64,000 bases of DNA, from positions 114,048-178,047 of the forward strand of contig MCFE01000086.1 in assembly GCA_002104905.1 (NCBI GenBank), in the 5' to 3' direction. Position numbers and translations under genes: made by a program. This document shows, in pieces, positions 12,801-23,779 of the stretch (positions are counted from its first letter, which is position 1; each line of letters begins with the position of its first letter). Under the pieces are notes generated by a model. The model ran no database searches and was not told where the DNA came from. It worked only from the letters and a program-made list of their open reading frames with translations. This stretch comes from Basidiobolus meristosporus CBS 931.73. Its lineage: Eukaryota > Basidiobolomycota > Basidiobolomycetes > Basidiobolales > Basidiobolaceae.

Positions 12801-14198
12801 AAGGTGCGTTGCAGCCCATTTTCCTTCAGGATGCGTTCAATGAAGGACGGCTCGTCAGGGTTCGCCGGTGTGTCCTTTGGTCTCGCGACCTGTAAACTTT
12901 CGCTGCCAGTCCAGTCCTTGAGAATTTTCAATTGCGTTTGGATACTCATGGTAACCGTACACCAGGAAGTCAAAGCGTCCAAATTAAATTGGAACTCTTG
13001 TGACGCATACAATGGCTTGTCCTCCATGATGGCTCTGCGAGTTGGATACAAATTCTCGATGTGGTCCACTCTCTGTAAAGTTTCGGCGACTTGCTCGATA
13101 GCCGGTATTTGTTGGCTCTTGATCTGGAAGTTGATCACATCCTGCAACACCCCGCTAACTTGAGAGCGAGCTTCTTCCAGAAAGCGTTTCTCGTGGGCAA
13201 CACTGGTTTGTCTTAGGAGAGCGCGTATGCCAAGCCAATTCTGATAGCTTAATACGGCTTTTTGTTGCTTGGATTTCAGAGAATCGGATATCCTCAGCTT
13301 CTCAGATTTAATTACCTCCCCGGTCAGCACCGAAGCCAGCATCCCTCGCCACTCCAACCTTTCCCTGTGAATGGCTAGCTCCTCTGTGTGGTGGATCAAT
13401 TCCGAACTTTCATACTCCAAGCTAGGAGTGGCCATGAATGACTTCTCCTCATAGTCGTCGATTTCAGCCTCATCCGAATCCGAGTCCGCCGAGTTGATAC
13501 GGTCAAATTTATGCAATTTGAAGTATGCCGCATCCGGGTCCTCTGTGTGGCTTTTGAAGTGGCTGCTTGGTGAAGCCACTTCGTTTCCAGGCGTTTCGTA
13601 GCCATACGAGTAACCGCCCTGATGGTCACTAGCCGTAGTGGACCAGCTACTATTGGAGTTTAGTATAGGCCGAGTGGGTTTATCAGATCTTGAGGCAACC
13701 GACAATTCTCTGAAGCAGGGAAGGTTAAAATACGACCTCGATAGTATCCGAGTTTTCTTGCTATATAATTTACATACCGAGTTAAATCAAACATTTCTGG
13801 ATTGACCAAAAACCCCTGTTGTACGGAGCTCCAGACAAAACCTTCGTCCACTATGGGAATATTGAAGGTCAACAACTCACCTAAAATATCCTTCATTCCC
13901 TCCAAGACATGGGGTGTAGTCAAAACGTACGACGTCTGGTGATTGGAGATATATGAGTAAGAAGCGCCCAAATAGCTCTTGGGGCGCTGGAGCAACAATA
14001 ACAGGAGTGTGCCCCAGTAATTACCATCCAAGCAACTGAAACAGATATTCAATAAAAATATACCTTGGTGGGCATAAAAGCATCTAAGATAATCGAACCT
14101 CCATGGCTTACGATATTGTCATGAAGTTGCTGGTATCGAATCTCATCAAACCCAGCGATATAAAAGCTCTTGCCAAGAAAAAGCTTTTCGAACGCCAT
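9886..14198 (-). CDS. Ssk2/Win1-type MAP kinase kinase kinase with N-terminal BRCT domain
   Basis: Four exons join in phase to 1367 aa: 14198-14064, 13986-13778, 13709-10564, 10499-9886. Exons 1-2 (residues 1-114) read as a BRCT domain: LFLGKSFYIAGFD, ISHGG-like SHGGSIILDA, a hydrophobic strand SYVLTTPHVL, and PIVDEGFVWSSVQQG with the conserved late Trp. Residues about 115-1030 match the long N-terminal region of Ssk2/MTK1-family kinases. The kinase domain starts near 1033: glycine loop GGGTFGSV (1042-1049), Lys in MAVKE (about 1064), HRDVKPDN (1157-1164), VDFGAAK with DFG near 1177, then GTPMYMAPE. The intron at the HRDVKPD/N junction is canonical. In fungi this kinase phosphorylates the Pbs2-type MAP2K of the HOG/stress pathway. 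No ATG begins the exon 3 frame near its 5' end, so the kinase frame needs the BRCT exons or a start about 90 residues further in. The kinase call is secure. The fusion rests on the 66-nt intron at 13710-13777. Confidence 0.88.
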
Positions 14199-14999
14199 GA
14201 CGTTTCCTTACTGAGAACTGTCAAGAGAGAATTGTGTTGAGGTAGCACCAGGAAAGGGTCAACCCAAAAGCGAAAGGAAAGGCCAAAAGCGTCAGTAGAA
14301 ATCCGAAGTAAAGAAAGGTTAGCCCCAGGACTGTATAAGGTTCCAATATACTTTAAGCCAAGTATATGTTGCCAAGTGTGGTATGCTTCACAGGCGTAAC
14401 CTTTTAATATAATGCAGTGTGATGATACTTCCAGGATGATACAAATGTAGCTTTGTCAATTATCAGTAATACAAAATCCAATAATAACGAGGAAATGCAA
14501 GATTCGTAGCAACATGCTGATAGAATTGGTAACCCTACCATACACTTGATACTCCATGGCTTTTAATTTTGCGCGGACTACCTCAACATCTGGTCAGCTA
14601 AAGTAGCATTGGCTTTAATCGCCGTATATTTTGCATCAACATTAAACTTGCTAATGGTAGGGGGTGCAATGGTGTCTGCATATGATTCGCAAGTCACATA
14701 GTGTTAAACTCCATATAGTACATTTATCAAGCAACCAGTTGATAAGCCATTTTGTGATCACTCACATGGGCCAATCAACTATAGTTACAATCACGCACTA
14801 GACATGGATTCAGAGCTCAAATGCTGGTGAGCTAGTTCAGGCAATGAATATATTAGAACCACATGAGCGATGATAATCGCAGGATGGTTCAATGAGACAG
14901 CCTGTGAACTGAACCACGATCCAGCACCTGAAATTTCATTGCCATCTCCAACTCGGTATGTGTGCGAAGCTCCAGAAAACCATCATATATTATGAATAT
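14199..14999. other. promoter-side intergenic sequence
   Basis: About 800 bp upstream of the MAP3K start and 3' of the doubtful gene at 15000-15615. AT-rich; no motif or ORF worth reporting. Confidence 0.35.
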
Positions 15000-15615
15000 T
15001 CACCTATTTATTTTTCTACCACAAATGTATTTGATACCAGGTGCTGGCATGGCCTGCTTCAGAGTGTAGGGTTTAAATCTGCAACGCGAGCGAAAATGCC
15101 TACTTTTTCCAACTCTGCGGCTGCTTTCTCCCGGAAACGAATCCACTTTCAAAGTATTGATGTGCCAATCAATTCCCTCGTCATTCGATGAAGTACAGCC
15201 TTGCTCCTCTATATCACACAGGATATCCGACACAAATTCTCCGTCTGATAAGTCACTCAATATTTCACCAAGTATGTCCTCATCATACAGTCTGTGAATA
15301 CAGTCATCCTCAAAAACGAGACTGCTAGTAGAGGGTGCTATCCTGTTTGGTAGTTGAGTGGTGCCTGTGCTGTATTCACCACTTGGTAATTGAGAGGCAC
15401 CATCAGACAACCGTAAAGCGCATGCTGCATGGAATAGAAAGCAGCAGAGGTAAGTTATTGCCAAGATGAATCAAACAATGCAGGCCTGCTGATATAATGT
15501 AGCATATACCTATGTCAGGTGATTTTTCTATTTTGTGTAGTTCAGTTTCTGGCACCATATTAGCAATATCTAGATAAGGTGGCCTAGTACTCTCCTCTTT
15601 ATCCTGCTCGCCCAT
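15000..15615 (-). CDS. Possible two-exon hypothetical protein
   Basis: Exons 15615-15510 and 15424-15000 join in phase across a canonical GTATAT...GCAG intron to 176 aa. The middle is acidic and Asp/Glu/Leu/Ile-rich (YDEDILGEILSDLSDGEF), followed by a basic tail (RRVGKSRHFRSRCRFK). I do not recognise any family. Further minus-strand open stretches at 15640-15924 and 16007-16204 could be more 5' exons, but I could not join them convincingly. An acidic segment next to a basic tail would suit a small regulator. The gene may equally be a chance ORF or a relic. Confidence 0.3.
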
Positions 15616-18391
15616 TCCAATAATAAACCTAAAATCTCCCTACTTACGTTGCATTATTAAGCCAAGAATCAAGAAGGCCAAGTGAATGTATATACCACTT
15701 TCTGTAGAAGTACAGATTGACCCATGGAGCTCTTCCTTTTTGCTGTATTGTAAATATCGACTTGATCTGAGTGTCATTTTGCTGTTACTACATCCAGTTG
15801 AACTCACATAGGAGCACTTACTCCACACCAACTGGAAGGTCTTTTTGATGATAATGCTAGTAAAATGTGGATTTTTGGCAATTGGTCTAATGGCCCAATG
15901 TTGTGGTTTCTTCAAGAACCCCACCTTTATTTAAGAAAGCCAACTCATTGATCGGGTGATAGATGTAGGATATCAGAAGATGATGTTTAGATAGACTTCA
16001 AGTAGCCTATCCATTCGGAGAATCAACCTCAAGAAAGGTTATGTTATTTGTATCCGCCCAGCATACTTGGAATTGAGAGTTTGACTCACTGATGAGCTGC
16101 GTTTCTAACAAGATTTTTAAACTCCCATGCACCCTTTCACAACACGACCTCGCAAAACAGAAATGGTACAATATCATAACCAGTTGGCTGTAATACAGTA
16201 TCATCCCAACTAGTTTAGGATATATTAACGTCGAAAGCCTGATGGGTTATCCTCCACCATTAAAATTTCTGACTGAAAGCAAGTGGACTCGGCAAGCATA
16301 AACTTTGTGTACGTGGGGCTTTGGTATCATATCAATCCTTAACAAACAAGCTTTCACTGAAATACGTGGATAGTGGGTTCGAACCTATGACATATCAACT
16401 TTTACCTCGCAGGCGAAACCACCACTGATGGATACTCCGATGCCGCAATCTCACAAGCCTAACTGGCATACACTCAGAATATGCCCATTGCTACCATCAA
16501 AGCGCGCAGCCTGCATGGATATTCTAGGACAAGATCCTCGAAATACATGGGTGCCCTTCAGCGTACATTGATCGGTGGCGATTTTCCGAAAATTGAATGA
16601 ATATTCGATGGTGTTGGGGCGCAGCCATCAAGTTTCAGCAGGCTCAGGTGTTACTGACTAATCATGTATATTGTAAAATAATTCTATTCAGGGACCTATT
16701 AAAATCGAACAAACTGAGCGACCGATAGCCAGATGGTTAATTTTAGCCAATGGTTGGTACAAAACACCCCAAGCCAGTATCAGAGCACAGGGAATTAATT
16801 TTGCCTGCAAAAGCCAAACACCTGAACCACTGTGCAATACCTCTTGTTGGTACTATCTTGCACAATCTGTGTTGCCCAGAGCACAAATATCCACTCCTCT
16901 GCCCAAGTCGCGCGCCTATGGTGCCAAACTATTCATGTTGTGATTACTATAGGTAGGGTGCGAAGATCATTCGAGGGCGTGTAACATAAACTGCGCTATG
17001 TGTAATGATGAATTTCAACCGACTCCTGGTGAATGGTGCCGATGGATATAACGGGACCAGTTCCCTATGAGGCGTCCCTGAGCATTCATGGATATTATGA
17101 TGATCTGGTATATGTATGGTGCCAAGAGGCTGGATAAATATAGATTCGAGAATGTATATGGAGATACGGGAATAGAGAGCGCCCTTATTTGAACATCGAG
17201 GCTCCCCGTGAATTTTGTTGGGATGTCTAGACCATACAATAGCCGAGAGGATTTTCACAGCTTATACAGCAATATTGGATGCAGCAGGTAATTACCCAGG
17301 CGGATTTCCAGGAATACCAAGGGCTAGCCAAATGGTTTGGAAGGATTGTCCACCGCCCAGATGAAGCTGATCCCCCTAATCATTGTTTAAAATATGTAAG
17401 ATTATGTAGGCTGGAATTAGCGTTGAGGAAAGCAGCATTAAGCAAAGGTGACCCGATCCTTAATGTTCCATTAGCTTATGGAGGGTTGCACTTGCTACCA
17501 CAGCTTTGGTGTATCCGCAATGAGAATTAAAATAGATCGCATGTTTGGGTGATGTACTAGAGTCAATCAGGTTATGTTGTGTTTCTCAATGATTTCATTT
17601 CATGCAGCTATATATTCTACCAGTGATGCACGTGATTTTCGTTCTCTCCGACCCTCCATCATTGCTACAATGGGCTCGGTGGTGCTGCTATTTGATAGGA
17701 TGGTGTCGCATAAAGGGTTGATCGAATATGGCTTTGCCGCTTGATGGGTGAGTAGATCGAATTTCCTATCCAATGGGTGATGGCCAAATGTTTATCCTGG
17801 GCTTGTGAACGGGTAAGTTCTCAATTGGGTTGCCTAGGTAAATTCCAACGTGTCACTGCTGAGGTATGTAACCATATTGGTGCAATTCACTCGGTGTGAT
17901 GTATTTTGGATAATACTAGCCATATATAACACATTCCCATCAATAAGTTTGTAGTATTGGCAAATGGCGTATTATTCTGCTCGCTTGACCCACACTAGCA
18001 ACATCTCGAGGTTGAACTGCACGTATTGTGTGGATCAAACCACTGCCAAAGCTCAATGAAGTTGTGTTGTGTTAGTACAGAGCAGGGCGCTCAAATGGGG
18101 GTAAGGAGTGAGAATCAAAATCCGCGGTGCCTAAGGGTTATCCTTCATTAAACTCGATGTTATCGTACTCATCTAAATTATGGTATTTCTATAGGCTGAT
18201 CAATTTGATAACGAATAATTGACGCCACGATCAGGGTAACATTCAACTATTTAAATATAGGTTGTAGTTTTTTACCCAGTTACTCGACTTGTCTTATTAT
18301 TTCTCTAGATCTTTCAGCACTTGTCGCTTTATTTCCCGACTTTCATTTTCCAAAACGTTGCGGTTATACTTAGTTTGACGTCCACGTAGAA
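15616..18391. other. long intergenic tract
   Basis: About 2.8 kb. Open but unassigned frames occur at minus 15640-15924 and plus 17279-17530 (83 aa); neither shows a known motif. A GGTTCGAACC string at 16376-16387 resembles a tRNA B box but fails to fold. The right end is the promoter of the bZIP gene. Confidence 0.35.
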
Positions 18392-20439
18392 ATGTCTTCG
18401 AGTGCACCAGAAAACCAAGAGGGCGAAGATCTGATTCTCTCATTTTTGAATCAAGATTGTTTTGCTGACACAGAGGGAATATTGTCTGATCCTAAACTTT
18501 TACCTAGTGAAGACAATCTTTGGGACTTCTTGAACAACGTCCCTAACTTGAACAAAGACGACTTATCTGGTGGGGCTTCTCCACCTTGGTCTAGCTCGTC
18601 TTCCGACGACAATGGTGGTACACACATACCCAGTTCACCCCATAGTGTGAAAGAGGATCTGTCAGAATTTAAAACTCCAAAGCGTGAGGAGACCGAGACT
18701 GACTACTGGCAATATGTAAACGAAGATTGCGTTCTTGAAACTCCTGCTTCGAACGCTCCGAATTTTTCTGGCAAAGTTCCTGTAGAGATCCCCTTATCAC
18801 TTGAGATGCCCATTCCTCAAATAACAGAACCTTTCACACAAGGGGTGTCGATTCCTAGTACCGGGGGTATTCCAGCACCGCTATTTTATCCACACGGACT
18901 TCCCGGTATACCTACATATCCTGGGCTACACTTGTTTCCCACTATACCCGTTATGCCTATAGTTCAACCTGTGGCTGAGCCGCCAAAGAAGAAGAGAGGC
19001 AGAAAGAAGAGAGAGCCTTGTCCTGCTCCTTCTACCGCAAATCTTGTCCCTCTAAAACCACTTATTCCGGTTAATGCGCAGCCATCCACTCCGCTCAGCT
19101 TTGCCGAGTCTGTACCTGACCCAGTTGCTTCAAATGACACTATTCTTATCAAGAAGGAGTCTGCAGAGTCTACTATGCCAATTGTAACAGCAAGTACGGC
19201 CAGTCCTGCTTCTGCATCTCCTAAACCCAAATGTAGTCCAGCAACTGCCTCAACAAACACCAATGCGGCACCACCCGGCGAAGCAGCCGCGGCGTTAAAC
19301 AAACGCCAAGAACGGTTAATCAAGAACAGAGCAGCTGCTTTGTTATCCCGCAAAAGGAAAAGAGAGCACATGGCCAATTTAGAAACTGCCAATGAGACTC
19401 TTCAGCAGGAAAACGATGAACTGAAGGCCAGAGTCCAAGAGCTCGAACAGGAAGTTGAAAGTATAGCTCAAGAGAGAGATCAAGCCAAAGAAGAGAGCGC
19501 ACAATTGCGCAAAATGCTTCAAGAACTTGGCACTCTCAAAGAGGAGGAGTCACCTAACGATACCTCAATTGCTATCGAAACCATGGACGTTGACTTGGAA
19601 GGAAATTTCATTGATGAGTCCGAAGGAAATGAAATCATCCAATTGGGTGACAAAAAACTATCTAAGCCCAAGACGACTGGAGTTGTGTTAATGATTATAT
19701 TCTTCTCATTTGCACTATTCTCTCTGCCCATGACCAACTATCAATCAACCATTGGAAGTAATTACGGAAGTCGCGCTATTATGAGCCCCAGTATTTTCAC
19801 CCCTCCAAATGTACAAGATTCCACCCCCCGTATCATTGGCGTAGAAAGTACACCGAAGGCTAAACAAAGACCATCAAAGCGCTCACTACCTAATACCGAC
19901 GATGACCTGAAATGTCGCCTGAACTACACCGAGCTCCCTCTCACTGGCTCCGGAGAAGATGTTACTAGAGCTTTGCACACATGGCTTAGTCGACAAGATA
20001 CCCAAAAGCAAAAGGTCAAGCCAGCTAAGGTGGAGAACAAGGAGCCAGTCTCTATGGCGGTCGCTACTATTAGGTTGGTTTTTCTATCTTGTTTTATTTG
20101 TAGTAGTCTGATACTTACTAGCTCTCTAAATTTAGAAGACCGCAGCAGAACATTCTTCCACCCTTCGATCACGCCTACCTTTATGCAGCCGATCTTCAAC
20201 ACTTCTTTACCAAACAGAATGACACCAACCGTAAGACTGTCAATCAACGACCTCGTATTTCCCTTCTCTCGCCTGTGGGCGGTGTATTCCCGCCACCTTG
20301 GGTTGCTGGTCCTTCTGATCGTAAATACTTGAAAATTGATGTTGAGGTGACTGGGAGTGGGCTTGTAGATACGGGAGACGGTTGGCTGTTCCCAGGGCTG
20401 AAACGAGCCCCTGTGTATGGGGGCATGATTAGTGCCTAA
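18392..20439 (+). CDS. Membrane-anchored bZIP transcription factor (ATF6/CREB3-like layout)
   Basis: Two exons, 18392-20073 and 20136-20439, give 661 aa. The N-terminal 300 residues are acidic and Ser/Pro-rich, like an activation domain, and include an AT-hook-like KKKRGRKKR (199-207). A bZIP basic region (KNRAAALLSRKRKREHM, about 311-327) is followed by a leucine zipper to about 377. A single hydrophobic segment, VVLMIIFFSFALFSLPM (about 431-447), then precedes a tail of about 210 residues with possible N-glycosylation sites. That order (activator, bZIP, one TM, lumenal tail) is the layout of ER-resident bZIP factors released by proteolysis. Splicing the 62-nt intron (20074-20135, GTTGGT...TTTAG) shifts to a frame ending in a compact tail with KYLKIDVEVTGSG. 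Without splicing, translation stays open to 20332 but adds a second hydrophobic stretch and a different end. ER location is inferred. Confidence 0.85.
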
Positions 20440-21160
20440 TTCGAACAGGCTTACAGGACAACGCCGAGCTTGATCTTTCGAAATCCTATTTCATGTATAT
20501 TCAATTTTCATAGTGTATTTTATTTGTTCCCAGGCTATCATGTTTTTATTGCATTTATTATTATGTTCTTGTAAAGCAACAAGTACTAAAAGAATTCACA
20601 CCTACCATCCCACCAAGATTTTCTGTGCGTTGCCACAACGTTGACTAGTTTCTCGATCCATTACTCAATCAGGTGCACATACATGGGGTGTTTTTTCTAT
20701 GGCAAATCGCATTGACCCATGCGGGGCCATGCATTGTAGTCATGAGTCAATCCATCCCTCAGTGTCACGTCACATACAGTATAACCCAAGTAGATCACAA
20801 GGAGAATGCGGTTGGATAGGGGTCCAGGAGGGAGCAAGGGAGTTGGTGAACGTGGGCTGATTTATTTCATCGATGTTTCCGATGGCAGGGCACGGACAGG
20901 GTGGGAGGGATTAAACTGGGCATTAACTAGTGTAAAAGGCAAAAACCATCAGGGGGGCGATGTATGTATATATTCGCAGAATATAAAATATGCAGGTAGA
21001 TTCCACGAAGGTGGAGTGAATTGGAGATTAAAGAGCAACTGGATGATTCAGAAATAGTAAGAAATTTCACAAGGTTAAGAAAATTATGGTACACTCAAGT
21101 ACAGCTAAAGGTTAGGTCAAACAATGGGCGAGCCATCCTGGATTGGTTAGGAACGAACCC
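20440..21160. other. intergenic, convergent 3' flanks
   Basis: About 720 bp between the 3' ends of the bZIP and ankyrin/DIL genes. A plus ORF at 20806-21057 has no recognisable features. Nothing else is seen. Confidence 0.35.
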
Positions 21161-23779
21161 CTAAACTCCAAACCTTTGTCGTAATTCCTCGTCCAACTCG
21201 GTAAAGAATGACTCTGGTAGATATGGAACATACTCCTTTTCACTCCGACCCCAACCGCTAAGCATTTCCGAGCTGGTGGGAATGGCAAAGGGGAGGAGAT
21301 GGGTTGGATCCATCAGCTCTTCCATATCCTCCGACTGAGCAGATGCTGCTGCGGGTTGGTTATGCTCGTAAGTGGGCAGAATATCGATGTTTTCTTCTCG
21401 AACCTTGGGTTTCCGATGGCCCTCTTTATCTGTCTCCGATGAGCTATGAGCTTGGACATTGCAGGTATCCTTGGCCACTTGTTCCAAGTACTGGGTAATC
21501 TCTTCCGGAAGCTGATTCTCACCGACTTCGTAGCGATAATTGTGCGCAATGCGATAGGTTTGGAGAACGTTCAGCCCGGAGAGCTCTTTGATGGTGACAA
21601 GAAGCTCGGTAAGATCAGACAACCCGGAAATGCACTGTAGAAGCTGAAGGAGCTGGATCAGTGAATTGAAGTGCTGTATCAGGACCTGTGGTAGCCGGTT
21701 GCTGTGCACCCAGTCTTCTATAGAAGAAATGTTCATACGGATCTGCATAGCCTTTGCTCGGCAGCAGTAATCCTTGGTAATCATGACCCGATTAAACATT
21801 TCTGCCGAGATGTAGTAGAAGATTTGGTTCAAGGCATAGTGGATGATTGTCGGATGAACCTCGAATGACTGCAGAACAATCAGTGTAGACGAAAGAATGC
21901 ATGCAACCGTCTTCGGGGTGGCTGGCTTTGCACGAGAAGTGCCAACCGGGATCGAAAAACGGCTCTTACGCCGGACAGAAAAGCGGCTGGTGCGTGGGGA
22001 TGGTGGGGGCGTAAACGCCTTCTTTCCGGGAAAAAGAAAGTTCCGCTTCTCCCCCACGAATTTGATATCCTCCATACCAGGAAATGCGTCGTGAACCAAC
22101 ATTGCCGGTTCCAGTACTTCTTCGATGCGTTGCGTGACGTTTCGAACGAAGCTTTGGTACAGCTCATGTATTAACTCCGATAGCCCAAGTTGGAATTCCA
22201 CCGAGGCGGTTACCAAGCTAACATCTCTTTTCAAATAGTACAGCAGCAAGGTGCAGTTCGACAGCCAGAATGCTAGGACCGACATGTCCTGGCGATGTTG
22301 CTATTACGTTATGTTAGTGGCGTGTACCGGGTGTATACTAAAAAAGGTTGATACCTGAACGACCTCCAGGATTTTGTCGAATGATTGATTCATCAATGTT
22401 TCAAGAAGATCTGGGCCACCCAAAAGCACCCCGTAGCGCGCCGCCAAGAACAAGACATTGGCGGGAATAAACTTATGCTCACGTGAATAGCTCGGTTTCA
22501 TGTTCACAATAACTTTTTCCAACAAGAAGCCAAGATTGTCGTGGGTAAATACAAACATCTGGTCAGGTTGGATATTGTCCCAAGAGAATTCAGCCTCATC
22601 TTCGAAATCCTGGGGCAAAGGAAAATCAAAGGTCAATAAGCCACTAGCTTGGAGTGATGAAGTCACTTCCCACATACCCCATAATCGCTGAATCGAAAGT
22701 CAGATAGGTCTAGGTCACTTCCTTTGGCTTGGTCCAAAGCCATCTTGTACAGGATATCGCTCTCCGAAATCACACTCTCCAGGTCTGCTTTTGACGAAGT
22801 ATAGTAACCACTTTCACGGTTGCTTCCAGTGCTTCCAGCACCATCCCGCGGATCAGTCAATATTTCCACAATCCTCTGGTTCTGAAAATGGTCGCTGTCC
22901 ATTCCATGGTTAACAAAGTCCATGACCGTACGGCCTTTGGAGGACTTGGAAGTGGTGGAAGCTCCGTGATCAATCAACGTAGCAACAATACCGTCGTGGT
23001 GGTTATTTGTTGCCCACATCAGAGCGGTCCAACCGGCTGGAAAATTGACAGCTAGTTTAGAAACATAATAATAGCAAAGCAACATGATATACGATACATT
23101 TATCTTGAGCGTTTGGGTCTGCGCCAGCTTCGAGAAGAGTATAAGCAACTTCAAGATAGCCCCAACATGCCGAGTAAATGAGAGGGGTGGTGCCATCTTC
23201 GTCTTGACCATCAATATCAACGTACGTCCTTGCGATACTCAATAGTTTTTTTAGTCTTTTTGAGTCACCGTTGGAAGCAACCCTTCTGAGAATCTGAGTT
23301 AGTTTCTCGGCTTTTTGCTCTTCAGTCAAATATGGTTGAGCCAATATTTCCTCTTCATCCTCAAAAGGATCGGTTATTGGAGCGGAGGTGGGCGAGGTGG
23401 GACTGCTAAGTATCTGGAGGTCGAATTTCGGAGCGGCAACCGAGTCAACAGAAAGAGTAAGCTTGTTCAACTCGCACTCTAGCCCCAATTCGCTATTTTT
23501 GGTGAAGTTCGATGGAGGATACCCAAGGCTCTGCTCGGCTTGGTGGTCGTCATCAGTTGCATAATCCCAAAGCTCCATCTTTGTGTCGCTGTCAGGTGTC
23601 TTAGGACCAGTGCTTGAGGTATTTGACATACGATTTTCTTTATAGCTTGAGGAATAAGAGGAAAAATCGGGCTCCGGAGAGTAGTTAGGGGTTTCCAGGG
23701 CCTTTGGCGGGAAATCCTCTAGCTTCAGCTCGGAAGGGGTATGCTTTTTTCCATACTTGAATGCTATTTCAGCTTCCAT
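21161..23779 (-). CDS. Ankyrin-repeat and dilute (DIL) domain protein
   Basis: Four exons, 23779-23098, 23036-22678, 22609-22355 and 22300-21161, join in phase to 811 aa. An acidic Ser/Thr/Pro-rich N-terminus is followed by ankyrin repeats at about 185-280 (DEDGTTPLIYSACWGYLEVA, LLEAGADPNAQDKSGWTALM). The second half is the DIL domain known from class V myosin tails: PDQMFVFTHDNLGFLLEKV, NVLFLAARYG, MSVLAFWLSNCTLLLYYLK, and later NQIFYYISAEMFN and RMNISSIEDW. Fungi carry a conserved family with this ankyrin-then-DIL order and no motor. A role as a cargo or vesicle adaptor is inferred from DIL biology. The intron at 22610-22677 matters: reading through it gives an early stop, whereas removing it restores one frame. 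Confidence 0.88.

Noticed and set aside
10460-13705. MAP3K starting at 13705
   Set aside because: The codon there is TTG, not ATG; in-phase splicing to upstream exons gives a proper start at 14198.
13660-14052. Separate small BRCT protein that reads through the second intron to a stop at 13660
   Set aside because: It overlaps the kinase exon in another frame, leaves the MAP3K without a nearby ATG, and ignores a good GTATGT...TTCAG intron that joins the frames.
16369-16395. tRNA gene suggested by GGTTCGAACC
   Set aside because: The flanks do not form a T stem and no D arm or acceptor stem could be drawn.
17279-17530. 83-aa plus-strand gene
   Set aside because: Has ATG and stop but no motif, no splice partners and an alternative open frame over the same DNA.
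20136-20332. bZIP protein ending at 20332 without an intron
   Set aside because: The unspliced end looks random, while the spliced frame gives a longer, ordered tail; kept only as a possible alternative product.
22640-22665. A 26-nt intron in the ankyrin/DIL gene
   Set aside because: Too short for splicing; a canonical 68-nt intron (22610-22677) restores the frame equally well.
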